From: Colletotrichum lupini
Taxonomy: Eukaryota; Ascomycota; Sordariomycetes; Glomerellales; Glomerellaceae
Assembly (NCBI RefSeq): GCF_023278565.1
Contig: NC_064678.1
Location: 6,262,001 to 6,326,000, forward strand
DNA length: 64,000 nt
Direction: 5' to 3'
Shown here: positions 1-13,700 of the stretch, piece by piece
Layout of the letters: the number at the start of each line of letters is the position of its first letter
Numbering within the stretch: the stretch's first letter is position 1
Position numbers and translations under genes: made by a program
The notes under the pieces: model-generated
The model's input: only the letters and a program-made list of their open reading frames with translations
Databases searched by the model: none
What the model was told of the DNA's origin: nothing

Positions 1-159
1 TATATAATTTATATACCTAAACTCTTTAAAAATCGTTAAATCTAGCGTAATTAAAAAAAAGCTTTTTATTAATCTAACTACGCCCCGAATACGTATATTT
101 CTTTTTAAACTAAAGCCTAAGAAGTATATACGTTTACTAAACGACTTACTATTTATAAT

Positions 160-3100
160 ATATTATTATTTTAACTACGTATTACTTATCCTTTTATTTT
201 AATTATAATAATTCTTTTATTAACGAATCGTTCGAGGGACTTATTTAATATACTTTTTATAAACTTATTAACTAGGTTATTATTATTACTAATTTAATAA
301 ATTTTATAAAGCTCGCGGCGTTTATATAATTACTTAAGTATTATAATATTTATTATAAAGCGCTTTTCTTTTATAATACTTAGCTTAACGAGGTATTTAT
401 ATAATAAATATAAATCTATATAAACTATAATAGGGATCTTTAGAACGTCGAGTTATTTAGTAATAAAGTCTAAGGTAGTTAAGATAGTATAGGTAACATT
501 AATACTTATAACTATTTTATAGACTTTTAATACTAATACGCTCTAAGTAATCCTTTTACTTTTCGTAGAGCTATAATAAATAATATTATTATTAATTATA
601 AAGCTCTTATTAATCTATTTTTTATTTATAAAGATAATAATATAACTTAGTTATAAAGTATAATTAGTGTTATTTATAAATAACTTATTTATAAAAATAA
701 AGAGTTTAGTTATAATTAGATTTAATAATATAAATATAAGCCCTCGGTTTAAGTAATTTATTTACTATTTAATATAACGGTTTAGCGTAGCGTAGTTAAT
801 AAATAATAAATTTACTTAATATTAAGTAATAAATAACGTATTAAAAGCTACTTCTAATTAATAAATTAATATAATATAAGTACCTCGAGCTTATTACTTA
901 ACGAATTATTATTTAATATTTAATACTAAAAGGTTAATCTATTAAAGCTTCTTCCCTTAGTTTTTCTATTTAAGTACTATATTAATACTTTTTAATAAGA
1001 TAATCCTATTATTAAAAATAAGTAGCTCGTTAATTAATAATTATTATTTTAGTTTAATTAGTAGCTTAGCGCGCTTAAGCTCGGTTTCTTCTTTTTAATG
1101 AAAAGTCTTATTTAATAATTTAATAATATTATCGGTCTATATATTAATAATACTAAATAATCCGCTTTTTCCTATCGAGACTAATAAGTATAGATCGAAC
1201 GTAGATATTATTATTTAGAGCATTTTTAAATAATACTTATTATATATTACTTATTAATAAATACTAAATTCTATAAGACTATATAATAGCTATATAACAT
1301 ATAAAATAGTACCCTTAGGATATAAATAATAAATCCGAGCTAGTAATTAAGTAAAAACCTTATAATAAAGAGGTTAGCTTAATTATATATATACTTAGGT
1401 AATATTTCGTAATTAAATAACGTAGCTTTTTAAAATTAGGGTCGGGGCTAAGGCGAGGATTAGATATTAATTAATTTTTTAAATTATTAATAATTACGTA
1501 AAAATCTCTTTTTTCTTCTTATTATTATACCCTTATATAACTAAATAAGACTTTTTAATAAGGTTAAGTCTTAGGTTCTTAATCTCGTTAATAAATCGAA
1601 ACTTAAATATCTTTATATCTTTATATTTAGGGCTAAGTTAAATAAATTTAATTACCCCTCTTTTTATTAGTCCTAAAAGCTCCTTACTAATAAATTCTAT
1701 AAAAGGTACTCTTAGGGTAATAATAATACCCTTATTATAGAGCTTAATAACTAGCTTAAGATTTACTTTTTTTTTAAATATAAAATAAGTTATAATTATA
1801 AAAATATTACTGCGGCCGCGCTATATTAATATTCTTTTAGTCTTTTTACTCTATAATAAAGGGTTATTATTAATTATAATAATAATTTTATTAAAAACTT
1901 TATTTATAGTAGCGCTATTATTAATTAGCTAGTTAATTACGGGGATTAATAAGTAATTAACGTGCTTTATTATCGTAACTAGTAGCTTAGGATCGACCTC
2001 CTTTAAGTACTAGGGTTTAATTATAGTAGCTTAAAAACTTATTAAGCTATAAAGCAATTTTATTACGTAAGTAGTACTATTTATTAAAACGAGCTTAAAT
2101 AGGCCTTTTTATCCCTTACTTTCCTATTAAACTTTAATATTTAACTATAATAATAAATTAATAATATAAGAGATATTAAGTCCGTTTTAAATAACTAGTA
2201 CTTCGTTTATTTACTTACTAATATAAAGTCTACGGACTTCCCTTATTACTTTTTTAACTACTTCTATACGTTAAGTAATATTTAATAATAATAAAAATTC
2301 GTTAGAAGTGCGTAAAAAACCTTTAAAAACGAGGAGTATAAGAACGAGGCCGTTTAGGCTAACTATATTATTAACTACTTTAATTATGGCCTAAAATATA
2401 GCCTCCGCGCTTATTAATAAGTATTTATTTTAAATAATATTATATACTTTTTTAAGTACCGCGTAGTATTTCTTAGCCTTATTAATACTATTATAAGTTT
2501 TAATAAATACTTCTTTAACTTTAATAAATATAGATTTAATAAAAGATTTAAACTCTACGGCGCTAAAGTTCTTATTAATATTTATAATAATTTAGGTTAG
2601 TAAACCGAGGTAAATATCGATTTAATATAGCTAAAGAGCCTCCTATATATACTTTATAATTATATCCGCAAGGAACCTTATTACTTAAAAAGAAGTAATA
2701 ATATTAATAACGTAAAGTACTAATCGGTTAGTACCCTTATAATTTATTAAGTATATTACGTTAATTACGACTTTATAATTAAAATCGTAATTATTTCGTA
2801 GGGTAAATTTAAATCGGCTAAGGGTAGTAGCGTTAAGTTAATATTATTAATAAATCTTTATAAGCTTTTTAAAAGCTACGATCTTTATATTATTACTAAA
2901 TTACTAAAGTAGTTTTAAGAAACGAGGAACCGAAAGGTAGTTAAAGCGCTAATATAAGCGGCGTAATTTACTTTTCATTAAATAGTTAGTAATAGCTTTT
3001 TTATTATTAAGGAGTAGAAGCTAAGGGTATCCCTATTTACAAATAATAAGTACTATAATATCTTCCTTAACTAATAAGTTATTAATATTATTAAAGTATA

Positions 3101-3780
3101 CTCTTAGCTTATTTATATCCCTTAGGTAGTATAAAAAAGGAGTATTAGTTAATAAAATATAAAAAGTAATATTATTAAATAGGGTACTAACGACCGTAAA
3201 TCTTAATAACCTTATGGGTTTATTATTACTAAATTAAATACTTACCTCGCCGGCTTTAGAAATATTAAAAATAACTTCGGGTCGTTACTATTATAATACG
3301 AGGAGTTAAGGGTAGCCCGTAGTTAAGAATTTTATAGCGCTAGTATTAAGTATAATACTTTAAAAATCCCCTAACGAGTACTTCTTATTTAATAAAAAAG
3401 AGGTTATTAGTTCTATAAGCTTAGTTAACTCGTTAATAAAAATAATATTAATAAAACTATACTTTATTACTTAAGTAGTAAGGATATTTATAAAAGTTCT
3501 ATTATTAATAATAGTCGTAAAGTATATTATTAAGATCTAAACTTCGTTTTTATAATTATTTTTATAATTAAAGTCGAGGCTATTAAAATATTAGATTATA
3601 ATATTATTATTATCGTCGTTATTAATAAGGGTAGTTCCCTTATAAAAAGCGAGGAACTATAAATATAAGCTCGGTATAAATCTCTTATTTCTTTTTTTAT
3701 TATCTTTATACTTCTTATATACTTAACGTCGCTCTTCTTTTAAATACTTAGTTAACTAATAGCCGGTTTTATAATAAATA
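160..3780 (-). pseudogene. Decayed copia Gag-Pol (left copy)
   Basis: Mirror image of the Gag-Pol remnant at 10760-14375, inferred by alignment of the two inverted copies. From right to left it holds the gag zinc knuckle, integrase, reverse transcriptase and RNase H segments. The RNase H end is visible near 160-830. Every domain is riddled with TAA/TAG codons where CAA, CAG or TGG would be expected, the outcome of RIP transitions. No product can be made. Boundaries are approximate because they were mapped from the other copy. Confidence 0.75.
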
Positions 3781-6257
3781 AAATACTTTTTATTAATAAT
3801 ATTACGGCCGCGTTAATTCTATTTATTAAATCGGGTCTTTTTATTAAAGCTACTATAAGTATAATCGGTTTAGTAAATAGCGGGGACCTCTTTATTTTAA
3901 ATACTATTTTAAAAATACTACTACTACTTACTACGGTCGCGCTCTCTTTTTATAATATTAATTAAAGTACTAAGTTAATAGTAAATATTAATAAATATAA
4001 GTACTGGGTTAAGTATAATAAGTTTATATTCTAGTATATTACTTACGTAATAGAGGAGTTAGTCGCTTATATTAAAAATAGATCCCTAAGTAACTAGTGC
4101 TTTATAAAAGATTATAATATAGTTAATTAGTACTTATAGAATTTATTAATTCAACTTACCTAAGTTGTCGTAAATTATAAAGTATTAATAAAGGTTATAG
4201 AGCTTAGTAAGGTAGTTTTAATAGCTCGTAAATAGCTCGAAGTATTCCTAAATCCTTTAGTATATTATATTAAAGCTAAGCGGGTTAAAAATATTATTAG
4301 GTTAGTTAAAATAAAAAGTTAACGCCCTTCTCTTAAGTATATTTAAAAAAGTACTAAAATAATATCGTTTACTAATTCTTACTTATTAATATAGTACTTT
4401 AAAGATCTAAAACTTCTTATTAAAAATATTATACTTCTCGTTACTATACTTATTCTTATTATTATAAAGCTTAATAAAGTTAATTAATTAATAAGTATTA
4501 AATATAATATCGTTTTTAGTTTTTATATTAAAGTATAGTATCTAACGGGGTAAATTTCGTTGTTAAGTAATAATAACTTTATTTTTTAGTTCTTCCTCTT
4601 CTTTTTTTTAAAAAAATAATAAGTCGGTTAATTAATAATAAGGCTAAGGTTAGAATCTTAATTACTAAAATTAAGTAAGTTAGGGTTATATAGATTCCCT
4701 TATTATCTCTCTAGCTTATTAAATAAGATCGTTAATATTTACTAATTATAAGAATAATAAATAAAAAAAGTAAAGATTATAATATAATATATTGAAGTAT
4801 TTAATACGGCTATAATAAGCTACGATCTTTTTAAAAGTCTAAGTAGGGAAGTATTAAGTATTAAAAGCACTAGCGATCTTTTTTTTTATTTAACTACGAT
4901 CTCTAATTATTAAATTAATACTATTATTTATAAAAAAGTCTTTTAGCTTTTTAAGAATCGTACTTTCTATTCTTAAAAAGTCCCCTATTTCCTAGCTTTA
5001 GAAATCGGTCTTAAAGTCCTTTTATAGCTCCTTGCCCGTTAGGCCGTCTTAGTAATAATATTTTATTATATAAAGGATAAAAGTATTAAGCTTTTTATTA
5101 TTTATAAGGGCGGGTATAATATTAAATAAGCCTTATTAAGTTAAATTAACGTAATCTTATTAATAAATTAAAATTAAGTATAGTTTTATAATTTAAGAAT
5201 ATAAGTAGGCTAGAGGTAATATTAACTAATTATTAAACCCTTCTTACTTATTACTAAGGCCGGCGGTTATTATAATATATTTATAAAATAAGTTATATAA
5301 TAAAAGATTATTATAAAATATAATTATTATATTATAATTATAATATAACGTTAGTTAGGTTAAAAAGAGTAATAAGTTAGTTATAATAATCGTTTTAATA
5401 GTAGTAGGCGGGCTACTATTATTAATTAAAAAATTCTACTCTTTTAATAAGGTATATAAACAGAAAGTTACTAAGGTTAGCAAAAGGTTATAAAAAAAGA
5501 AAAAAGGCCTTTTATAACCGTATTTCTAATAATAAATAAAGGATTCCGTTAGTTACTAATTAATAATTCCTTTTAATACTTCTCGTACTTTATTTTACTA
5601 GTCTAGTCTCGGAGCTTTTATTAGGTTAAAAAGAGGTGGATTTATTAGTAATATAAAATAGATCCTTATTATTACTACTATCGAGATCTTTTCCTTTTTT
5701 TAATATCTTAAAATACTTCGCTATTAATAAGAGATTTATTATTAACGTACTTATAATTCTAAAAGTTTTATTATTACTAAGTATTAATACGCTAGCGATC
5801 GTTAAATTAATCTCTTAATAATTAATCTCCTCTTACTTATTACTAATTTAAAATAGTACTTAGTTATAATATATTTAAAATAAATTCCTCTATAAGTAGT
5901 TTAATTAAAAAGAAGTTAATAGTAGTAATAAGGCTAGTAAAGATAATATTAATAATAAAAGCGAGGTTAATAATAATAATAAAATAGTTAATCCTTTTAT
6001 AATAATAATCTTAATAAAAAAGATCGTATATAATAAAGCGCGCTCTTAATAACCCGTAACTAGTTAATTAGTTATTAATTAGTAATAATAAAAAAGAGGT
6101 AAGGTAATATAAACTAAGCCGCTTATCGTTAGTTAAATAAATAGAACTAAGTTAATAAATTAGAATAACTAATAAAGTAAGTCGAGGCTATCTCTTTTAT
6201 AGTTATATCCTTACTAACCTATAATAAAAATATATATATAATTTAATTACTAATTAA

Positions 6258-6484
6258 TATTAGTATATATATAAGTAGGTTAGACCTTTTAGTTATAACT
6301 AGGTTAATAAGTTAGTATAGGTCTATATTACGTATATATAGGAGGGGAAGATCGTGGGCAGAGCCCGCGGTCCCTCAGTAGGTATAGGTAGGTAGAAGGG
6401 TCCGTCTGCACGGGCCCAGACTGCCTACCTACCACCCCTACCTAACTACCTAATAGGGCCCCTTTTCTGCCTCGTAATCCAACA
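6258..6484 (-). repeat. 5' LTR of copia A left copy
   Basis: A 227-bp LTR whose reverse complement matches 8055-8286 and 14752-14983. It ends on the host side with CCAACA (TGTTGG on the element strand). It is about 5 bp shorter than the 232-bp LTRs of the other copy because a CA/TG microsatellite differs in length. The host-facing part (about 6345-6484) keeps CA and TG dinucleotides, while the inner part is RIP-mutated. Confidence 0.9.
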
Positions 6485-7010
6485 GTTACGGAGGCTGGGG
6501 CGAGTAATTTCTTTGTTGTGTGGAGGAAGAAGGGGGGTGAAGGGATTGAGCTTGTAACTAGTTCTTTGGACACGGAGGTTATCCTGGATGGCATCACTCG
6601 ACGGAGTGTTTTGGAGGTTGCGAGGGAGAGGCTGACGCGGGAGTCGACGGCTGAGACTGAGCTTGCCCCGCTGGATGTTGTCGAGCGGCCGTTTACTATG
6701 GGTGAGGTTGCGGAAGCATATGAGGAAGGTCGGCTAGTGGAGGCCTTTGTTTCTGGCACCGCGGTAAGTTTAACATGTGTCTTTCTGGCTGCTCAATTTC
6801 TCTTAGCTAACGGGTCATTGACAGATGTTTATCACCCCGGTTTCCGTGATCAAGTATGGCGACACTGAGATTCAATTCCCCATGATGGTTACTGATGAGG
6901 GGCACAAGACACCGCGCTCCGCATACTCCAACACCATCAAATCCTGGTTGGAGGATATCATCTACGGTCGAGTAGAACACGAATGGGGATACGTCGTTGC
7001 TGAGCAGTGA
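6485..7010 (+). pseudogene. Branched-chain amino acid aminotransferase, 3' fragment
   Basis: C-terminal part of a class IV (fold type IV, PLP-dependent) branched-chain aminotransferase, which interconverts Val, Leu or Ile and their 2-keto acids. The frame is open from the first base after the LTR: VTEAGASNFFVVW, then a motif like FTMGEVAEAYEEGRLVEAF and the GTA loop. A 61-nt intron (6764-6824, GTAAGT donor, ACAG acceptor) joins exon 6485-6763 to exon 6825-7010. The last exon includes KYGDTEIQFP and RVEHEWGYVV, typical of eukaryotic BCAT C-termini. The N-terminal half with the PLP lysine would lie beyond the left retrotransposon, outside the window. The gene is therefore interrupted in the exon at 6484/6485. 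The visible part has no internal stop, so decay here is recent or protected. Confidence 0.85.
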
Positions 7011-7566
7011 AAGGCAATTCAGGAACGGATTTCCTGCCTCACTGAAAGAAGCGTATGATAGATGAAACGAAGACGAAGGTGTGACTATAGTTGGAGAATG
7101 GGTTGCATTTTCTTGTTCACGTACCTTAGATCTCAGAGAACATAGAACTCAGAGTTGACAGAAGGCCGATTTATCACCGTTGTCAGAGTAAAGCGTATCA
7201 TATGTCTGCTTGTTACCTTACTTACTCGATTAATATCTTCTGAAAGTCCGCAACGGCGCAGCCACTTACTCTCAAAGGAGATATCTGGACAATCAAGCCT
7301 ATGATCGAGCCTAGCCGCTTGTCGAGGCAGCAGTGGGAGCTTATGATTGATGCAACAAAAGAGCAAGAGAATTGCGAGCAGCACACTCGTAATGGCATAT
7401 GGTGTTTGGCGGTATGGACTACATATGAAAATCAAGTGTGAAACAACTTCATTTCTATCCAGTTCCCGATGTCATGCTGATCATGCGTCTGCAATGACTT
7501 TTGAGTGATATCTTTTACTACATTATTCTCACAGACTTATCCAACCGCATCCTGGCTTGAAACGCC
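7011..7566. other. Intergenic spacer between converging gene fragments
   Basis: About 550 bp of host-like composition between the 3' end of the aminotransferase fragment (+) and the 3' end of the hydroxyacid dehydrogenase fragment (-). I see no convincing coding exon; it is probably 3' untranslated sequence of both genes. It is not RIP-mutated although it lies between two RIP-mutated elements. Confidence 0.5.
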
Positions 7567-8054
7567 TTACGTCAAATTCGAACAGGCAAAGAAGTCATCT
7601 ACTGACTTCAAGGCCATCAACGCATGGTTCTGTCTGGTCGTTAGCAAAAAGAGTCTTACTGCAACGGGCGCAACTCAAGCGTCTACCTTCATTGAATCGT
7701 GGGTGAGTCCTCCGAGATGAGGTAAAAGTGTCACGCTGTCGTGATTCAGTAATCTTGGGTTTACGTTTGGTCTACAAGTTTTAGCTTTGCACAGGCAGTA
7801 TGAAGAGACTATGACATCAGAAACTCACTCGTTGTAGTGAACATCCAGCCCAGCCGCTGCGACAGTGCCGCTGTCGATGGCATCACACAGCGCTTCCTCA
7901 TCTATACAACGACCCCTGGCCACATTGACGATTCGAATTCCTTTCTTCATCCCGGAGAAGACATCCTTCGACAGAAGATGATGTGTTGTTGGAGAGTAAG
8001 AGCATGCTAGAACCAAGCAGTCCACGGAAGCGACGAGGCCCTCAAGATCCTTAT
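7567..8054 (-). pseudogene. D-2-hydroxyacid dehydrogenase, C-terminal fragment
   Basis: C-terminal part of the NAD(P)-dependent D-isomer-specific 2-hydroxyacid dehydrogenase gene whose N-terminal half is at 14984-15654. The exon at 7829-8054 encodes DLEGLVASVDCLVLACSYS, then KKGIRIVNVARGRCIDEEAL (the conserved Arg region) and AAAGLDVHYNE (the conserved Glu region). A 119-nt intron (7710-7828, donor GTGAGT) leads to a last exon with THPRFNEG. After this the similarity continues one frame over as TTRQNHALMALKSVDDFFA, ending at a TAA at 7567-7569, so the last exon seems frameshifted and shortened. The same bases also give an open frame on the + strand (7536-7700), which I consider a shadow. The junction with the retrotransposon carries half of the CTTAT duplication at 8050-8054. 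Confidence 0.75.
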
Positions 8055-8286
8055 TGTTGGATTACGAGGCAGAAAAGGGGCCCTATTAGGTAGTTAGGTA
8101 GGGGTGGTAGGTAGGTAGTCTGGGCCCGTGCAGACGGACCCTTCTACCTACCTATACCTACTAAGGGACCGCGGGCTCTGCTTACGATCTTCCCCTCCTA
8201 TATACATACACACGCAATAGACCTATACTGACCTATTGACCTAGTTGCGACCTAAAAGGTCTGACCTGCCTACGTATATACTAATA
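8055..8286 (+). repeat. 5' LTR of copia A right copy
   Basis: A 232-bp LTR starting TGTTGG and ending CTAATA (RIP-altered CCAACA). It has the same length as the 3' LTR at 14752-14983. The host-facing 150 bp are nearly intact and contain a long GGTAGG/CCTACC inverted repeat. The inner 80 bp have lost CA and TG. Confidence 0.92.
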
Positions 8287-10759
8287 CTAATTAGTAGTTA
8301 AATTATATATATATTTCTACCGTAAGGTAATAAGGATATAACTATAAAAGAGATAGCCTCGACCTACCTCACTAGTTATTCTAACTTATTAACTTAGTTC
8401 TATTTATCTAACTAATAATAAGCAGCTTAGTTTATATTACTTTAGCTCTCCTTTATTATTACTAATTAATAATTAATTAACTAGTCGTAGGCCGTTAAGA
8501 GCGCGCTTTATTATATACGATTTCTTTTACTAAGACTACTATTATAAAAAAATTAACTACTTTATTACTATTATTAACCTCGCTTCTATTATTAATATTA
8601 TTTTTACTAGCCTTATTATTATTATTAACTTCTCTTTAATCGAACTATTTATAAAGGAATCTATTTTAAATATATTATAACTAAGTATTACTTTAAACTA
8701 ATAATAAATAAAAGGAGATTAACTATTAAAAGATTAATTTAATAATTACTAGCGTACTAGCGCTTAGTAATAATAAGACCTTTAGAATTATAAATACGTT
8801 AATAGCGAATCTCTTGCTAATAGCGAAGTATTTTAAGATATTAAGAAAAAGAAAAGATCTTAATAATAGTAATAATAAGGATCTATTTTATATTATTAAT
8901 AAATCTACTTCTTTTTAACTTAATAAAAGCTCTAAAACTAGATTAATAAAATAAAATACGAGAAGTACTAAAAGGAATTATTAATTAGTAGCTAACGGAA
9001 TCCTTTATTTATTATTAAAAGTATAGTTATAAAAGGCCTTTTTTCTTTTTTTACGACCTTCTGCCGACTTTAATAACCTTTTATTTATATACCTCGTTAA
9101 AGGAGTAGAATTTTCTAGTTAATAATAGTAGCCCGCTCACATTTATTAAAACGATTATTATAACCGACCTACTACTCTTTTTACCCTAACTAACGTTATA
9201 CTATAATTATAATATAACGATTATATCTTATAATAATTTTTTATTATATAACTTACTTTATAAATATATTATAATAACCGCCGGCCCTAGTAATAAGTAA
9301 GAAGGGTTTAACGATTAGTTAATATTACTTCTAGCCTACTTATACTTTTAAATTATAGAACTATACTTAATTCTAATTTACTAATAGGACTACGTTAACC
9401 TAACTTAATAGGGCTTATTTAATATTATACCCGCTCTTATAAATAATAAAAAGCTTAATACTTTTATTTTTTATATAATAAGATATTATTATTAAAATAG
9501 CTTAATAAGCGAGGAGCTATAAAAGGATTTTAAAACCGATTTCTAAAGCTAAGAAGTAGGGGATTTCTTAAGAATAGAAAGTATAATTCTTAAAAAGCTA
9601 AGAGACTTTTTTATAAATAATAGTATTAATTTAACGATTAGAAATCGTAGTTAAATAATAAAAAAGATCGCTAGTACCCTTAATACTTAATACTTCCTTA
9701 CTTAGACTTCCGAGGAGATCGTAGCTTATTATAATTATACTGAATATTTTAATATATTATACTACGATTTTTACTTCTTTTACTTACTACTTCCGTAGTT
9801 AATAAATACTAATAATCTTATTTAATAAGTTAAAGGAATAATAAGGGAATTTATATAACCCTAACTTACTTAATCCTAATAATTAAAATTTCGACCTTAG
9901 CCTTACTATTAACTAACTAACCTACTACCTCTTTAAAAAAAAGAGGAGGAAGAACTAGAGAATAAAGTTATTATTACTTAATAACGAAATTTACCCCGTT
10001 AAATATTATACTTTAATATAGAAATTAAAAACGATATTATACTTAATACTTACTAATTAATTAACCTTACTAAGCTTTACGACGATAAGAATAAGTATAA
10101 TAACGAGAAGTACGATATTTTTAATAAGAAGCTCTGGATTTTTAAAATATTATACTAATAGGTAGGAATTAGTAAACGATACTATTCCGGTACTTTCTTA
10201 AATATACTTAAAAAAAGGGTATTAACCTTTTATTTTAACTAACTTAGTAATATTTCTAACCCGCTTAGCTTCGACATAATATACTAAAGGACCTAAGAAT
10301 ACTTCGAGCTACTTATGAGTTATTAAAACTACCTCGCTAAGCTCTATAACTTTTATTAATATTCTATAATTTACGAGAACCTAAGTAAGTTGAACTAATA
10401 GATTTTATAAGCGCTAATTAACCGTATTATAATCCTTTACGAGGCACTAACTACTTAAGGATCTGTTTTTAATATAAATAACTAACTCCTTTATTATATA
10501 AGTAGTATCTTAAAATATAAACTTACTATACTTAACTTAGTACTTATATTTATTAGTATCTATTACTAGCTTAGTATTTTAATTAATATTATAGAGAGAG
10601 AGCGCAACTATAGTAAGTAGTAATAGTATTTTTAAAATAGTACTTATAACAAAGAGGTCCCCGCTATTTATTAAACTAACCGCACTTATAGTAACTTTAG
10701 TAAAAAGACCTAATTTAATAAGTAGAATTAACGCGGCCGTAGTACTACTAATAAAAAGT

Positions 10760-13700
10760 ATTTTATTTATTATAAAACCGGCTATTAGTTAACTAAGTAC
10801 TTAGAAAAAGAGCGAGGTTAAGTATATAAAAAGTATAAAAAAAATAAAAAAAAATAAGAGGTCTATACTAAGCTTATACTTATAGTTCCTTATTTTTTAT
10901 AAGGGAACTGCCCTTATTAACGACGACGACGACGATAATAATACTATAATTTAATACTTTAATAGCCTCGATTTTGATTATAAAGATAATTACGAGGACG
11001 AAGTTTAGATCTTAATAATATACCTTACGACTACTATTAATAACAGAACCCTTATAAATATTCTTATTACTTAAGTAATAGAGTATAGTCTTATTAATAC
11101 TACTTTTATTAATAAGTTAACTAAGCTTATAAAACTAGCGACCTCTTTTTCGTTAAATAAAAAGTACTTATTAAGGGACTTTTAAAGTATTATACCTAAT
11201 ACTAGCGCTATAGAATTTTTAATTACGGGCTACTTTTAATTCCTCGTATTATAGTAGCGATAACCCGAAGTTATTCTTAATACTTTTAGAGCCGGCGAGG
11301 TAGGTATTTAATTTAGTAATAGCGAACCCGTAAAGTTATTAAGATCTACGGTTATTAATACCCTATTTAATAATATTACTTTTTACGTTTTACTAACTAA
11401 TACTCCTTTTTTATACTACTTAAGGGATATAAATAAGCTAGGAGTATATTTTAATAATATTAATAACTTATTAGTTAAGGGAGATATTATAGTACTTATT
11501 ATTTATAAATAGGGATACCCTTAGCCTTTACTCTTTAATAATAAGAAAGCTATTATTAACTACTTAATAAAAGGCAAATTACGTTACTTATATCGGCGCT
11601 TTAGCTACTCTTTAGTTCTTTATCTCCTAAAGCTACTCTAATAGTTTAATAACGATATAAAAATCGTAGCCCTCGAGAAGCTTATAAAGATTTACTAATA
11701 ATACTAACTTAACGCTACTACCCCTAGCCGATTTAAATTTACCCTACGAAATAATTACGATTTTAATTATAAAGTCGTAATTAACGTAATATACTTAATA
11801 AATTATAAAAGTACTAATTAATTAGTATTTTACGTCGTTAATACTATTACTTCTTTTTAAATAATAAGGTTCTTTACGGATATAATTACGAAGTATATAT
11901 AGGAGGCTTTTTAATTATATTAGATCGACGTTTATTTCGGTCCGCTAGATTAAATTATTATAAATACTAATAAGAACTTTAGTGCTATAGAGTTTAAATT
12001 CTTTACTAAATCTATGTTTATTAAGGTTAAGGAAGTACCCGTTAAAGCTTATAATAGTATTAATAAAGCTAAGAGATACTACGTAGTACTTAAAAAAGTA
12101 TATAATATTATTTAAAATAAGTACTTATTAATAAGCGCAGAGGCTATACTTTAGGCCGTAATTAAAGTAATTAATAATATAGTTAGCTTAAATAGCCTCG
12201 TTTTAATACTCTTCGTTTTTAAAGCTTTTTTGCGCACTTCTAACGAATCTCTACCGTTACTAAATATTACTTAATATATAGAGGTAGTTAAAAAAGTAAT
12301 AAGGGAAGTCCGTAAACTTTATATTAATAAGTAAGTAAGCGAGGTACTAGCTACTTAAAACGGACTAAATATCTCTTATATTATTAATTTATTATTATAA
12401 TTAGATATTAAAATCTAGTAAGAAAGTAAGGGATAAAAAGGCTTATTTAAGCTTATTTTAATAAATAGTACTACTTACATAATAAAATTACCTTACGGCC
12501 TAATAAGCTTCTAAGCTACTATAATTAAACCTTAATATTTAAAAGAGGTCGACCCCGAGCTACTAGTTACGATAATAAAGTATATTAACTGCTTATTAAT
12601 CCCCGTAGTTAACTAGTTAACTAATAATAGCGCCGCTATAAACGAAGTTTTTAATAAAATCGTCGTTATAATTAATAATAACCCTTTATTATAGAGTAAG
12701 AGGACTAAAAAAATATTAATATAACGTAGCTATAGTAATACTTTTATAACTACGACTTACCTTATATTTAAGGAAAAAGTAAATCTTAAGCTAGTTACTA
12801 AGCTCCGTAATAAGGGTATTATTATTACCTTAAGAATACCTTTTATAAAATTTATTAATAAGGAGCTTTTAGGACTAGTAGAGAGAGGGGTAATTAAATT
12901 CGTTTAATTTAGCCTTAAATATAAGGATATAAGGATATTTAAGTTTTAATTCGTTAACGAAATTAAGAACTTAGGACTTAACCTTATCGAAAAGTCTTAC
13001 TTAGTTATATAAGGGTATAATAACGAGAGGAAGAAGGAAATCTTTATATAATTATTAATAATTTAAAAAACTAATTAACGTCTAATCCTTACCCTAGCCC
13101 CGACCCTAATCTGGGAAGGCTATATTATTTAGTTACGAGATATTACTTAAGTATATATATAATTAAGCTAACCTCTTTATTATAAGGTTTTTACCTAATT
13201 ACTAGCTCGGATTTATTATTTATACCCTAAGGGCACTATTTTATATATTATATAGCTATTATATAGTTTTATAAAATCTAATACTTATTAGTAAGTAATA
13301 TATAGTAAGTATTATTTAAAAATACTCTAAATAATAATATTTACGTTCGATCTATACTTATCAATCTTAATAAGAAAAAGCGGATTATTCGGTATTATTA
13401 ATATATAGACTAATAATATTATTAGATTATTAAATAAGACTTTTAGCTAAAAGGAAGAAACCGAGCTTAAGCGTACTAAGCTACTAGCTAAATTAAAATA
13501 ATAACTATTAGCCGACGAGCCGCTTATCTTTAATAGTAGGATTATTTTATTAAAAAGTATTAATATAATACTTAGATAGAAGAACTAAGGGAAGAAGCTT
13601 AAGTAGGTTAACCCCTTAGTATTAGATATTAAATAATTATTTATTAAGTAGTAAGCTCGAGGTACTTATATTATATTAATTTACTAACTAGAGATAGCTT

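Larger units (their letters stand above)
1..6484 (-). mobile_element. Ty1/copia retrotransposon A, left copy, RIP-degraded, cut by window edge
   Basis: This is a near-identical copy of the element at 8055-14983, read on the opposite strand. Base 1 corresponds to about position 14545 of the other copy, so roughly 440 bp including the far LTR lie outside the window. Its 5' LTR is at 6258-6484, next to host DNA. The sequence is very AT-rich with almost no CA or TG dinucleotides, so all frames are full of TAA/TAG stops. It sits in an exon of the branched-chain aminotransferase gene that resumes at 6485. The target duplication cannot be seen because the other end is missing; by analogy it would include bases 6485-6489. 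Confidence 0.93.

Noticed and set aside
7133..7435. 100-codon frame on the minus strand with a hydrophobic N-terminus
   Set aside because: No family resemblance, lies in the spacer between converging genes, and composition gives no support.
7536..7700. Open + strand exon-like stretch with good acceptor and donor
   Set aside because: The reverse strand carries a motif (TTRQNHALMALKSVDDFFA) matching the C-terminus of the adjacent dehydrogenase, and no partner exons exist on the + strand.
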